From Streptomyces sp. NRRL S-340 (GTDB lineage Bacteria; Actinomycetota; Actinomycetes; Streptomycetales; Streptomycetaceae): 64,000 nt of DNA. Where the stretch lies: the NCBI RefSeq assembly GCF_000720185.1, contig NZ_JOIY01000008.1, positions 213,882 to 277,881 of the forward strand. The letters are read 5' to 3'. The translations under genes and the position numbers were made by a program. Positions 8,938-18,435 of this stretch are shown here, piece by piece. Numbering within the stretch: position 1 is the first letter of the stretch; every line of letters starts with the position of its first letter. The notes beneath the pieces are model-generated. The model saw only the letters and a program-made list of their open reading frames with translations, made no database searches and was not told where the DNA came from.

Positions 8938-9180
8938 ATCAAGTGCTGGGCGGACAAGGCGTACCAGGGCGCGAGCCTCACCATCCGCGTTCCGTTCCGC
9001 GGCAGGAATCTGCGCGGCTGGTGTCGGCGTCACCACCGGGACCATGCCAAGATCCGCAGCCTCGGAGAACGCGCCATGGCAGTCCTGAAGGGCTGGCGGA
9101 TCCTGCGGAAGCTCCGCTGCGGCACCCCCGGCATCACGGCCATAGTCCGAGGCATCGTCGCTCTCGAACTCGCCAAGTGA
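8938..9180 (+). pseudogene. C-terminal fragment of an IS5-family (DDE_Tnp_4-type) transposase
   Basis: The last ~80 residues read ADKAYQGASLTIRVPFRG, then HHRDHAKIRSLGERAMAVLK and IVRGIVALELAK, which is the catalytic Asp-to-Glu end of this transposase type. The N-terminal two-thirds is absent. It sits against the truncated synthase pseudogene in opposite orientation. Confidence 0.65.
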
Positions 9181-9231
9181 TCGGGATGGCCAGCGTTCAA
9201 TGCCTCTTTGCAGAGACTACATACTTGAATA

Positions 9232-9576
9232 GTGATCATCCTCTTCGTCTTGAATGCGATCCTCGCTGCGGGTGGCGTCTTCTTCGCGATACTCGCCGCA
9301 CTCCGTCCTTCGGTTCTCGTCACGGAGGGTGCCGACAGCGTCGGCATTCTCTTCTACGCACGGATGTACGCGGCCAAAGCCGTCCCGCTCTGCGTGCTCG
9401 CCGCCGTCATTCCGTTTCTCGCCACGGGAGTCGTACCCGGCCTATGCCTGCTCGGTGCAGCCCTCTCCCAGGCGATGGACGCAACAATCGGACTCGGGAG
9501 ACGCAACCTGCGTCAGGTCATCGGCGGCACCATCGCGACCGTCGTGCATGCTCTGGTCGCCATCCAAATTTGGTGA
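9232..9576 (+). CDS. Small four-helix integral membrane protein
   Basis: A 114-residue product starts at GTG and shows four hydrophobic segments (about residues 2-24, 45-65, 66-85 and 97-114) with short polar loops. It ends after ATVVHALVAIQIW. It resembles small DUF4267-type membrane proteins in size and topology, but I see no diagnostic motif. It is flanked by IS debris. No clear ribosome-binding site is visible, so the start is uncertain. Confidence 0.5.
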   Translation: MIILFVLNAILAAGGVFFAILAALRPSVLVTEGADSVGILFYARMYAAKAVPLCVLAAVIPFLATGVVPGLCLLGAALSQAMDATIGLGRRNLRQVIGGTIATVVHALVAIQIW

Positions 9577-9888
9577 CGGAGCGCAATCGTTTTGCTCCTG
9601 TCGAGCAGAGATCATCGTGCTGCCCGAGTACTTGGCGGCCTTTCGGCGCGAACGTCCGGCCGCCCTGATGGAGACAGCGGACTGGCGGCTCCGGGCAGGA
9701 CGGTGAACGGCCGGAAGGGCCGACGGTGATCTGCGTGGCTTTGTTCATGATTCGTGGTTCTGGCACAGGTCCCGTGCAGCAGTGACTGAGCGTTGCGAGC
9801 CGGGAGGTGGCTGCCTCGCTGGTCAGTACTGAATTTGATCCAGCTCTACGAGGTTAGGGTGCTGATTCACGAACCGAGGAGAGCTGAC
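9577..9888. other. Intergenic, no gene supported
   Basis: A short plus-strand frame ending at 9706 (EYLAAFRRERPAALMETADW) looks protein-like but has no start and no recognised family; it may be a gene tail. Confidence 0.4.
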
Positions 9889-10350
9889 GTGCACGACAGA
9901 CCGCTGATAGAGGAAACCCATGCTGTTCTGCGTGCCGAGCTGGAGGTCGAGCGATTGGCGAAGGCCGAGCTGACCACCCGGGCTGTATGGCTGGCCTTCA
10001 TGCGATTCGCGCGGCAGCGCTTTGCCACCGCGCCCACCCCCGACTCAGACGGCTTGCTCTTCCAGTACGGCACGTACGCCTTCAGCGGGCGTCCGATGTT
10101 CACGGTGGACCTCACGAGACAGTTCGACATCAGCGACGACGGCGGTGAGCACGACCACCACGTACAGATTCACTGCGAACTCCGCTACGAATGCGAACCC
10201 GCCCTGGACGCTCTGGGAAGCTTCAACTCCTGGTTCTTCCCCGACGCCGACGCGGACCTCGACGAGTGGATCGCCGCCATGGAGGGGCACCTAGAACTGT
10301 TGCTTGCTCGCGTGCCCTCCGAAATCGATGTGTACGAGGAGCCGGTCTAG
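9889..10350 (+). CDS. Hypothetical acidic protein, 153 aa
   Basis: The GTG at 9889 is preceded by GAGGAGAGC at good spacing, better than upstream in-frame starts. The product begins MHDRPLIEETHAVLRAELEV, contains WLAFMRFARQRF and a DFDISDDG-like acidic beta region with paired Tyr/Trp residues (FNSWFFPDADADLDEW). It has no membrane segment. I do not recognise the family. The stop lies 4 bases before the ISL3 transposase stop, so the insertion sequence may have altered its C-terminus. Confidence 0.55.
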   Translation: MHDRPLIEETHAVLRAELEVERLAKAELTTRAVWLAFMRFARQRFATAPTPDSDGLLFQYGTYAFSGRPMFTVDLTRQFDISDDGGEHDHHVQIHCELRYECEPALDALGSFNSWFFPDADADLDEWIAAMEGHLELLLARVPSEIDVYEEPV

Positions 10351-10354
10351 GACG

Positions 10355-11985
10355 TCACGCCAGCAGGACTCGTTTACGCAGAAGGTCAAAGCTGGCGCGG
10401 CCGAACATCTGGCGCTTCAGCATCTTGACCCGGTTGACGTGGCCTTCGACGACTCCGGAGTTCCAGGGCAGCGTCAGGCCGGCGATGACGGCGTCGCGGT
10501 CTCGGTCGATGCCGGCCGCGAGAGTGTGGAGGCTGGGCAGGTCGTCCTGGCGGACGGCGTCGAGCCACTGCGGGAGTTGTTCGCCCTGGCGCTCGGTGAG
10601 CATGTGGGCGAAGGACCGGACGTGACCGGTCAGGGCATCGAGTTCGGGGCAGTTGGTCAGGACGGCCTTGAGTCTGAGCCGTTCGATCTCGGTCAGGGTC
10701 TCGGGTCGGCTCAGGATCCATCGCGTCACCACGCGGGGTGCCGGCGGTTGCGTGGTGACCGGCCGTGGCGAGGTGGGTTTCTCTCGCAGGTAGGCGCTGA
10801 CCCGGCCGTAGCTGCCTCGATAGCCCAAGGGAACGATCTCTTCCCAGAGCTTCCAGGCGTTGGTGCAGCCCTCGTCCCAGCGTTGGTCCAGGTAGGGCTT
10901 GTACTCGTCGAGGACGGAGGTCCTGTTGTGCTGCCACTGGCCGCGGAAGAGGTCTTCCGGCTTCGGAGCGTCGGCGAGGCTCTTGACGGTGCGGTGGGTC
11001 ATGTTCAGCTGGCGCCCGATGGATCGACGGCTGTGGCCGGCTTCTAGCAGCGCGTGGACCGTGGCGTGCCGGGCTCGGACGCGGTTGGCGAATCGCTCGC
11101 TCCGCCATGGCGAGTCCGTCTTCTCCTGGGGCGGCGCCGGTTCGTCGGCCTTCGCCATGGGATCGGGGACCAGGACCCGAAGGCACTGGCGGTGGCGGGC
11201 CACCACCCGCTCAGCGGCTTTCCCCAGGTTGTGCCATAAGTGCCAACGGTCCGCGACTTGCGTCGCCTGGGGTGCCCCAGCGGTGGCGCCTTCCGCGAAG
11301 AACGGCGCGCGGTCCCGGCAGACGACCTCGATCCCTGGCCGCTGTGCGAGCCAGGCGGCCAGGCTTGATGCCTCTCGATCAGGCAGGAGATCGAGCGGAC
11401 GACGGGTCTCGACGTCCACCAGGACAGTGCCGTAGCGGCGGCCCTTACGGGTGGTGTACTCATCAACGCCGACCACCCGAGGCATCGGCACCTCCGGCTC
11501 GGGCAGCGCCTCGACCAGGCGCAGGACCGTGCTCCGGCTGATGGACATGCCGAGCACGGCAGCCAGGCGGGCGCCGGCTCGACCAGCCAGGCGAGGCCGA
11601 CTGCGGTCAGGATGGAACGTAGTCGTTCGGTGCGCTGGCCGTGCCTGCGGGTGAGACCGGATATCTGCTCCACGAACGTCCGACGTGGGCACTTGGTGTT
11701 CCCGCACCGGAACCGCCGGACTCGCAGCTGGAGTACGACGCTTCGTCCGGCGCTCGGGACATCAGCGAGGAACCGCAGGTAGGAGCTGTGAACCCGGGTC
11801 GACCAGACTCCCCATCCCGGGCAGGCGGCGCCGGCCGTGGTGCACTGCGCGTCAAGGCGCACGCTCTCGATATCCCCGTCCACCGACAGCACCGCGATGT
11901 CCGCGATCGCCGGGAACAACAGCTCCTTCAGCTGGAGTGCAACGTCTTCCACGGCCCGGACTGTCAGCCCAGCTGCACTGACCAC
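10355..11985 (-). mobile_element. ISL3-family transposase, frameshifted copy
   Basis: The N-terminal half starts at 11985 (VEDVALQLKELLFPAIADIA; zinc-finger region CGNTKCPRRTFVEQ). The rest lies in another frame from about 11590 (AGRAGARLAAVLGMS), through the catalytic VGVDEYTTRKGRRYGTVLVD and DRWHLWHNL motifs to GHVNRVKMLKRQMFGRA and the C-terminus RKRVLLA. One frameshift near 11575-11600 separates them, so the copy is probably inactive, although all catalytic blocks are present. I could not define terminal repeats. It truncates the FtsX permease remnant to its right. Confidence 0.8.
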
Positions 11986-12199
11986 CGTCCATTTTCGGGC
12001 GACTTCGCATACCGCCCGGAGACCTCAGCCGTCACTCACCGTGGCCGCTGCACGAAAGCTGAGCCAGAACCTGATTCGTGACGGCGCTTGTACACGTGTT
12101 TGGGAGGCGCCCAGATCCACGGTCGGGTGATGTTCACGAGTTTTGACGGCGGTGGTGGGCTTGCCAGGACAGCATCGGGGTGTTCTCAGTGAAAGTGCA

Positions 12200-12771
12200 A
12201 CAGAACAGTTTCCAGCCCGGCTCCGTCCAGCGGATCCTCGTCCGTACCGACAGCGGCGCGGCCTCGAAGACCACCGAGAACCGACTGCGCACCGCCACGG
12301 GCAACAGCCCGCTGCTCCAGAGTGAAGGACCGGGAGGAACTCGTCGACGAGGCCGCCGGTGCCATGGGCGACCTGCTGACCCTGATGTACGGGCTGCTCG
12401 TCATCGGCGCCGTGATCTCCGCCCTCGGCATCGTGAACACCCTGGCCATGTCGGTGGCGGAACGCACTCGCGAGATCGGCGTACTGCGCGCCCTCGGCAT
12501 GGACCGCACCGGCATCCGGCGGATGATCCGCCTGGAGTCGGTGACCGTCGCCGCGTTCGGGACACTTCTCGGCCTGGCGAGCGGGCTGTTCGGCGCCTGG
12601 GCGGTCGGCTCGCTGGCCAACGGAGCGATGGCGCGGTACTCCCTGGCGCTGCCCTGGGGGACGCTGCTCCTCGTGTGCCTGGTGTCCCTCGTGATCGGCG
12701 CGGTCGCGGCAGCCGTCCCGGCCCGCCGGGCAGCCGCCCTCAGCCCGCTGGAAGCCGTCGCGGAGACGTGA
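12200..12771 (+). pseudogene. ABC transporter permease (FtsX/MacB type) C-terminal remnant
   Basis: A fragment of the extracytoplasmic domain (LVRTDSGAASKTTENRLRTA) shifts frame near 12320 into KDREELVDEAAGAMGDLLTL. The FtsX domain then follows with three membrane helices, the GIVNTLAMSVAERTREIGVL-RALGM signature and the PARRAAALSPLEAV end. The N-terminal membrane helix and most of the periplasmic domain are missing beyond the ISL3 copy. It would have exported lipids or peptides. Confidence 0.65.
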
Positions 12772-12969
12772 CGCACGGCCTCCGCCCCGCCGCGCCACAC
12801 TTCGCCGGAACCGAGGGTCACGGCCAGACGCAGAGGACGGTTGCTACCGACAGCGCAGGTCACCGCGTCGAGAGCCACCTCGCCTTCTCCGTCGGCGTCC
12901 CGGAGCCGATCCGGGGCACTCGAGGCCGTCCGATCGCTGCGCGGAGACCTGCGCCCCTGCCGGGCCGCG

Positions 12970-13479
12970 GGGTGCGGTGCGCCGCCGAACTCGACGAGCG
13001 TGCCCGCCTCTTCTTTTCACCGGCTGCCTGAAACTTCTGTACAAGTACATCAACCAGGGCCGCGCCGACACCGACCGCAGCCATATCTCCCCGCGTCAGC
13101 TCGCCCGGATGCTGCTGACCAGGCCCGGCAACCTCAGGCCGAGCAACACGAGCTCCTTGCCAAGCCCACCGCCGCCTGCGCCGAGATGACCCAACTGACC
13201 TCGGGCAGGAACTTCTCCCTGCCCCTTGCACCTCACGCCGACAACGTTGAGGAGGCGTTCACGAACTGGGTCTCCCAGGTCCGCGGCGCCGACCTGCCCC
13301 ACTTGTGTGCCTCCGCCCGAGGTCTGGAGCAAGACCGTGAGGCCGTGAACGCCGCACTCACATTGCCGTACAGCAACGGCCTCACCGAGGGCGTCAACAC
13401 CCAGACCAAGTGGATCGCGCGTCAGATGCACGAAGGAGCAGGCTTCCTCCTGTTCCGCCCCCGCAGCCTCTTCGGATAA
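12970..13479 (+). pseudogene. Second ISL3-type transposase, C-terminal remnant
   Basis: Two frames give the C-terminal half of an ISL3-like transposase: LLYKYINQGRADTDRSHISP-RQLARMLLTRPGNL, then WVSQVRGADLPHLCASARGL, ALTLPYSNGLTEGVNTQTKW and the KRQM-like IARQMHEGAGF end. The catalytic N-terminal half is absent. It is divergent in sequence and orientation from the copy at 10355-11985, so it is an independent element. Confidence 0.55.
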
Positions 13480-13972
13480 CAGCACTCTCCGGCACCACCG
13501 AAAGTGGGCCAGGCCCGCTCGTTTGACAGACCACGGGGAGCGGGTGCAGGGCCTTCCCAGTCTTTGACGGGCGTTTCCGAAGCAGACGGCCTCACGTCTC
13601 TTACCGCGGCCGGTGCGCATGCCACCCCGTTCGGCCCCCTTGGTCGTCCTCCCTCGGGGGGAGCCTTGCTGTGCGCCAGTTGCCGGTAGCCCAGAGAGGA
13701 AGCGCGGAAGGATCAGGATGAGCGAGTCGGACGACGGACGAGCAGAGGGTGTGACGATCGGGGTCGTGTTCGCCCGCTCGGGGCGGCTGGCGAACCTGGG
13801 GGGGGGTAACCCCCTGGACTCCGCCACGACTCTGCTGCGGCCCGCACTGGTCTCGAACCCGGCCGTCCGGCCCGGTATCCGGCTGGCGAGCAGGGTCAGC
13901 CGCTCGTGTGCCGAAGACGGCCAGCGCTCGCAGGCGGGCTGGCCAAGAGTCCCGCCGCGGCGTGGGTGAGGA
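13480..13972. other. No clear gene; possible fragment at 13718
   Basis: A plus-strand ATG at 13718 opens a short frame containing EGVTIGVVFARSGRLANLG, which resembles the start of branched-chain-type substrate-binding proteins, but the rest does not fit. I would not call a gene. Confidence 0.35.
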
Positions 13973-14199
13973 TGGTGCGGGGCAGTGCCTGGACATGCTG
14001 CCACGGTGTCACGCCGGTCGCCGCGTTGGCCGGCGGTCTCGCGGTGGGTGTGGTCAAGCACGGCGGCATGGCCGGCACGGTTGTCGTCGCCCTGGTGACG
14101 CTGGTTCTCGCCCTTGGTGTCGTCGTCATCTCCCGCCGCACCCCGGCAACGTCAACGACCACCATGAGGTCACCGTCCGCTTCCCCCCGGCTGGCGTAG
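13973..14199 (+). CDS. Possible small membrane protein
   Basis: A 75-codon frame from ATG has two hydrophobic helices (VAALAGGLAVGVV and a longer VVVALVTLVLALGVVVI). There is no good ribosome-binding site. It may be a fragment of a larger lost gene. Confidence 0.3.
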
Positions 14200-14221
14200 G
14201 CCCGACCCCCGGGAGCTCGCC

Positions 14222-14427
14222 ATGCACCCCGACTGGTCCGCTCTCGCCCGGGCGCCGCGGTCAGTCTCGGCGTCACCGTCGCCGTGGTCGTCGTCTTCAC
14301 CCTCGGCGTCTGCGGCCTTACGGGCCCCGGCGCCATCCCGGCCGGCGCCTGGGCGGGGTTGTGCTTCCTGGCCTGCGCGGTGGTGGTGGGCTACGGCATT
14401 CGTCTGATCGTGCCGCAGCTGCACTGA
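14222..14427 (+). pseudogene. Small two-helix membrane protein, frameshifted
   Basis: A start after GGGAGCTCGCC gives MHPDWSALAR, then the frame must shift near 14250 to enter a convincing membrane protein (GAAVSLGVTVAVVVVFTLGV and LCFLACAVVVGYG, ending IRLIVPQLH). One inserted or deleted base separates the halves. Its role is unknown. Confidence 0.4.
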
Positions 14428-14468
14428 CCGCACGGATACGTCGACGATCAAGACTCACTGCTGACGTG

Positions 14469-16832
14469 TCAGTGCTTGCCGTGTACTTCGAACGCGGAGA
14501 GGGCCGCCCCGCTCCAGGCCGTGTTGTGCGTGATCACCAGACGTACGAACCGTGCTGTGCGGTCGATCCGGAGAACGACCTCGTTGGAGAGGTCGGGGGT
14601 GAAGTGGCAGGACGCGGGGGGAAGGACGGGCGTGAGGCCGGCTTGTGTGCGGCCGGCCTCGACCGCCACGGTCTCGGTACGCGGGTGCCAGGTCTCGGGT
14701 GTCCGCAGCACGATGTGCGTCAGGGGCACCAGCTCCTCCAGGTCCACTTGTAGCCACTGCGGGAACCCCAGACCGTCGCTCTGCCACCAGGTCGTGGGGG
14801 TGCCGTCGACGGCGGCTTCGGGCGGGAAGCCACCCATGGCCGTGCTTGCCCGCACAGGCCGCCCCAGTGCCCTGTCTCCGGCAGGGTCGAACCCGACGCC
14901 GGACAGATCGACGTGGACCGGGCCAGGGGAAGCGTCCGTGTGCACGGTCAGCACGCCGATGCGGCGGCCGGTGACGGTCGGGGAGAACACCGCACCGAAG
15001 GAGGCGGTCGCTCCGGGCGGGATGACCCGCGGCTGTGCCGGCTGGGGGGTGAAGTCACCGGTGGCCTCGATCTCATGCACCCGGACCGGCCGGGGCCCGG
15101 GGTTCTCGATCTGGATGCTCCTGGGCCCGGCGGTGGCCTGGGGCAGCGTGGCAGGGAAGTTCAGGCGCGTAGCCGAGACGCGCAGGGAACCGTCGGGGGG
15201 AAGGTCACGGCGCTCGTCGGCCCAGCCTTCGTTGCCCGGGCCGAGCCGGAGTTCGAACTCTTCCGCCGGACGGTGCACCCCGGTGATGCCCAGACGCGAG
15301 GCACTGACCCCAGCGCAGTGCGCAGAGCCGCTCGACTGCAGTTGGAGCGCGCAGGTGCCCGCGCCGTCGATATCCATGCCGTCGAGGCGCACGCCGTCGA
15401 TCCGTGAGCCGCTCAACTGCACGGCCGCGTGGGCACTGTCCTGGAGAACGTTGGACCGGACCGTGATCTCCGCGGTCATGGGCGCATCGTCGGCGAGCAG
15501 CCACAGGGCACCGACGCCGGTCCGGTACTGCGGGTGGCGGGAGCCGGTCCGGGTCAGGCGATTGCCCTCGATCAGGATCTCTCCGGCCAGGTGCGCCGCA
15601 CCGTAGCGGTTGGCCACGTGGATGCCGCCGCCTTCGGCGACCGAGTCGGTCAGGTGGTTCCGCGTGACGCGTTGGTCGTGCCCGCCGTACACCGCGATGT
15701 GATTGCCCAGCAGCGGCAACAGGACGGTGTTGGAATCGACGGTGATGTCGTGGTTCGGCAGTTCGTCGGACCACAGGGCGATGCCGTCGTCGCCGGTGTT
15801 GTGGACACGGCAGCCGGCCACGGTGACGTGCGAGACGCCGCGGTGCAGGTTGATGCCGTCGGCCGCGGTGTTCATGATGCGTACGGCACGGATGGTCAGG
15901 CCCTCGAAGGGACCGTCGAGCCAGATGCCGCATTTGGTGTGGGCGATCCACAGATCCTCGAGCACCGAACCACCACCCAGCGCGCCTCCGATCCCGTTGT
16001 GCTGGGCCGAGTCGTCCCGCCCTGTGACGTCACCGAAGATCGCGAGCCCGGAGACGTGCACCCGGCTGCTCGGGTGGGGCGCACGGCGGCCGTAGAGGCC
16101 GACGCCCGCGCCGCGCAGCGCGGTGTACCAGGGACCGGCGCCGCGCACGGCGACCCGGTCGAGGATGACCTGACCGGTCACCGTGTAATCGCCCGGTGGC
16201 AGCCAGACGGTGCGCCCCGCGGTGCTGCCGGCGTCGACGGCGGACTGCAGAGACGAGGTCGAGTCGTGCACGCCGGTGGGGTCGGCACCGAAGTCCAGGG
16301 CGGACAGGGCGTTCTCGGGCGGCGTCGCGGGACCGCCGGTCTCCTCGAAGCACACGACGTCGACGACGACGGGAACGTCCGTTCCTGCGGCGGGCCGCAG
16401 GCGCACGCGTGTCCCGGGCGCACAGGTGCGACCGAGAAGGAGGTGTGCGTCGTCGTAGAAGTGGTGTGCCCGGCCGGCCGCCGGGTCGTTCGTGAACGGA
16501 TAGGCCCCGTAGTACCAGGAGTAGCGAGACGTCAGCGTCAGCCGATGGCGTCGCGTCCGGTCGACCTCGGCCAGGAGGACCGCGGTGCGGCCACCGCCGT
16601 CCGCGGCGTCCGGCAGCGAGTAGCGCACGGTCAGCGCGTCCGCGGGCTCCGTGAGCACGAACTCCACGTACTCGCCGTGACCGGACAGTTCCACCACCGT
16701 GCGGGCCATCGACTCCGCGACCAGCCGGCTGCGCTTTCCGCCGGCGTGGACGAGGGTCCCGTTGGTACGGGCGTCCGCGGCGCGGTGCACGGCTGGCCCA
16801 GCCGCGGCGGGCAAGGGCTTTCGATCGGTCAT
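14469..16832 (-). CDS. GH87-like beta-helix protein with Hydin-type and F5/8C domains, no signal peptide
   Basis: The ATG at 16832 overlaps the permease stop (ATGA), so the two are translationally coupled; product 787 aa. Order: an N-terminal carbohydrate-binding-like region (SRYSWYYGAYPFTNDP, HHFYDD), a right-handed beta-helix from ~150 (ALDFGADPTGVHDSTSSLQ, VRGAGPWYT, HNGIGGAL, ADGINLHRG, NTGDDGIALWSDE), an ASPM/SPD-2/Hydin-like strand domain ~560-650, and a discoidin (F5/8 type C) domain. The helix resembles GH87 mycodextranase/alpha-1,3-glucanase, including the adjacent Asp pair. No signal peptide is visible, which is odd for such an enzyme. It may act on the product glycan or bind it. 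Confidence 0.75.
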   Translation of the reverse strand: MTDRKPLPAAAGPAVHRAADARTNGTLVHAGGKRSRLVAESMARTVVELSGHGEYVEFVLTEPADALTVRYSLPDAADGGGRTAVLLAEVDRTRRHRLTLTSRYSWYYGAYPFTNDPAAGRAHHFYDDAHLLLGRTCAPGTRVRLRPAAGTDVPVVVDVVCFEETGGPATPPENALSALDFGADPTGVHDSTSSLQSAVDAGSTAGRTVWLPPGDYTVTGQVILDRVAVRGAGPWYTALRGAGVGLYGRRAPHPSSRVHVSGLAIFGDVTGRDDSAQHNGIGGALGGGSVLEDLWIAHTKCGIWLDGPFEGLTIRAVRIMNTAADGINLHRGVSHVTVAGCRVHNTGDDGIALWSDELPNHDITVDSNTVLLPLLGNHIAVYGGHDQRVTRNHLTDSVAEGGGIHVANRYGAAHLAGEILIEGNRLTRTGSRHPQYRTGVGALWLLADDAPMTAEITVRSNVLQDSAHAAVQLSGSRIDGVRLDGMDIDGAGTCALQLQSSGSAHCAGVSASRLGITGVHRPAEEFELRLGPGNEGWADERRDLPPDGSLRVSATRLNFPATLPQATAGPRSIQIENPGPRPVRVHEIEATGDFTPQPAQPRVIPPGATASFGAVFSPTVTGRRIGVLTVHTDASPGPVHVDLSGVGFDPAGDRALGRPVRASTAMGGFPPEAAVDGTPTTWWQSDGLGFPQWLQVDLEELVPLTHIVLRTPETWHPRTETVAVEAGRTQAGLTPVLPPASCHFTPDLSNEVVLRIDRTARFVRLVITHNTAWSGAALSAFEVHGKH

Positions 16833-17650
16833 GCGTGCAAGCTCCTCTCCATCTGTCGGCCGGCCAGCAGCAAGCCCGCCGCGGACAGGACGAGCAGATA
16901 GGCACAGGGAACGGCCGTGGCCCAGAGGCCCGTCCCGAGAGAGAGACGGCGGACCAGCTCGACGGCCTGGGCCAGGGGCGTGCACTCGGCGAGCACTTCG
17001 AGCCCCGCGGGGTAGTCCTCGGTCGGCACGAACGTGCCGGAGAACACGAACATCGTGAACGTCACCAGGTTCACGCGGTCGAACTGGTGGGTGCCCCGCA
17101 GGAAGACCGCCAAGGCGAGACCGAGGGCCGAGAAGGCCGCGCTCACCAGGAGCGAGGCCATGAACAACCAGGGGGCGCGCCCGGGTTCGACCAGGCCCAG
17201 AGCGCACAGGAAGGCGAGGAAGGACAGAGCGTGCACGGCACCCTTGGCCACCGACCACAGCGCCTCGCCGCACACGGTCTCGGTGGAGGTCACCGGTGTG
17301 CAGGCGGTGGCGTCGTGCACCTTCGTCATCCGCAGCCGGGTGAAGAACGTGAACGTCGACTCCGACACCGCGCCGTTCATCAGCGAGGCGGCGAGCATGG
17401 CCGGAGCGACGAACGCGGCGTAGTCGACGGTCCGTCCGCCGACGGTCAGATCGCCGATCAGGGTGCCGACTCCCAGGCCGACCGCGCCCAGGTAGAGGAC
17501 GGGCTCGAACAGGCCCGACAACAGCACCCAGATCGAGGAGGCATGGCGGGCCGCCTCGACGTTGCGTAGGAACACGGCGTTGACGTGGGCGGGGCGGATC
17601 GTCCTCCCCGGCCGTCGAGTCGGGCCGGTGAGTGCGGGGGATGCGGTCAC
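16829..17650 (-). CDS. ABC-2 type exporter permease (NodJ/DrrB-like), second subunit
   Basis: The GTG at 17650 follows a consensus AGGAGG 4 bases upstream; product 273 aa with six membrane helices. It contains VYLGAVGLGVGTLIGDLTV-like and SGTFVPTEDYP segments typical of ABC-2 permeases for lipo-oligosaccharides and glycosylated drugs. It is preceded by a paralogous permease (8-bp gap) and an ATPase gene. The two permeases would form a heterodimer energised by that ATPase. Its stop overlaps the beta-helix gene. Confidence 0.88.
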   Translation of the reverse strand: MTASPALTGPTRRPGRTIRPAHVNAVFLRNVEAARHASSIWVLLSGLFEPVLYLGAVGLGVGTLIGDLTVGGRTVDYAAFVAPAMLAASLMNGAVSESTFTFFTRLRMTKVHDATACTPVTSTETVCGEALWSVAKGAVHALSFLAFLCALGLVEPGRAPWLFMASLLVSAAFSALGLALAVFLRGTHQFDRVNLVTFTMFVFSGTFVPTEDYPAGLEVLAECTPLAQAVELVRRLSLGTGLWATAVPCAYLLVLSAAGLLLAGRQMERSLHA

Positions 17651-17658
17651 GGTTCCTC

Positions 17659-18435
17659 CTAGTCCGCCAGGCGTCGGTCGAAGGCCCGGCGGGCGAGGGC
17701 GATGCCGGCGACCGTCCAGGTGGCGAGGCACAGCAGATGCACGACCGCTTCTCTGGCCGTCCCCGTGCCGAGCAGCAGCATCCGGGACAGGCCGGCGGCG
17801 TGCACCAGAGGCAGCGTCTGGGCCAGGGCGCGGGGCAGCGCCGGGAGCACGCCGAGCGGGAAGTAGATGCCGCTGAACATCGCCATGGGCACGATGCCGA
17901 GACGGAACAGCACGTCGAACATGCCGGCGTGGCGAATGGTGGCGCTGAACGTCATCACCGGGGCGGCGATCGAGACGGCGAACAACGGCAGCAGGGGGAG
18001 GATCCCGAGAGCGGTCCATCTGTGCCCGACGCCGAACGCCTCGATGACCAGAAGGAAGCCGACTCCGCCGAGCGTCGCACGGGCGACGACGGCTGCCAGA
18101 TGACCGGTCAGGATGTCGGCCGGGCGGGCCGGGGTGAGCCGCATGGCGTGGTAGACGCGGCTCCATTCGAATCCGCCGAACACCGCCCAGGCCGACTCGG
18201 CCGCTCCGATCTGAACGACCGACGCGGCCAGCAGTCCGGCACCGACGTAGGAGAAGTAGGGCACCCCCGGATCGCGGCCGGGGTCCACATGCCTGCCGAC
18301 CGACCAGCCGATGCCGACCAGCAGACACAGCGGCAGAAGGAAGGAGTTGAACACCGAGTCGCGCCAGGTGTGCCGGTAGCTGGTGAGCAGGTGCGCGCCG
18401 ACGGCCACCGCCCGGGACTCCTTCAGGGACGTCAC
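17659..18435 (-). CDS. ABC-2 type exporter permease (NodJ/DrrB-like), first subunit
   Basis: The GTG at 18435 overlaps the ATPase stop (GTGA); product 258 aa with six predicted membrane helices and a short cytoplasmic N-terminus (TSLKESRAVAVGAHLLTSYR). The SGIYFPLGVLPALPRALAQT loop between helices 4 and 5 is typical of this permease family. The stop codon lies inside the AGGAGG of the next permease, so the two are probably made in equal amounts. Confidence 0.88.
   Translation of the reverse strand: MTSLKESRAVAVGAHLLTSYRHTWRDSVFNSFLLPLCLLVGIGWSVGRHVDPGRDPGVPYFSYVGAGLLAASVVQIGAAESAWAVFGGFEWSRVYHAMRLTPARPADILTGHLAAVVARATLGGVGFLLVIEAFGVGHRWTALGILPLLPLFAVSIAAPVMTFSATIRHAGMFDVLFRLGIVPMAMFSGIYFPLGVLPALPRALAQTLPLVHAAGLSRMLLLGTGTAREAVVHLLCLATWTVAGIALARRAFDRRLAD

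Noticed and set aside
13840-13920. A GGTCTCGAACCCGG stretch resembling a tRNA T-arm
   Set aside because: No acceptor, D or anticodon arm can be folded around it.
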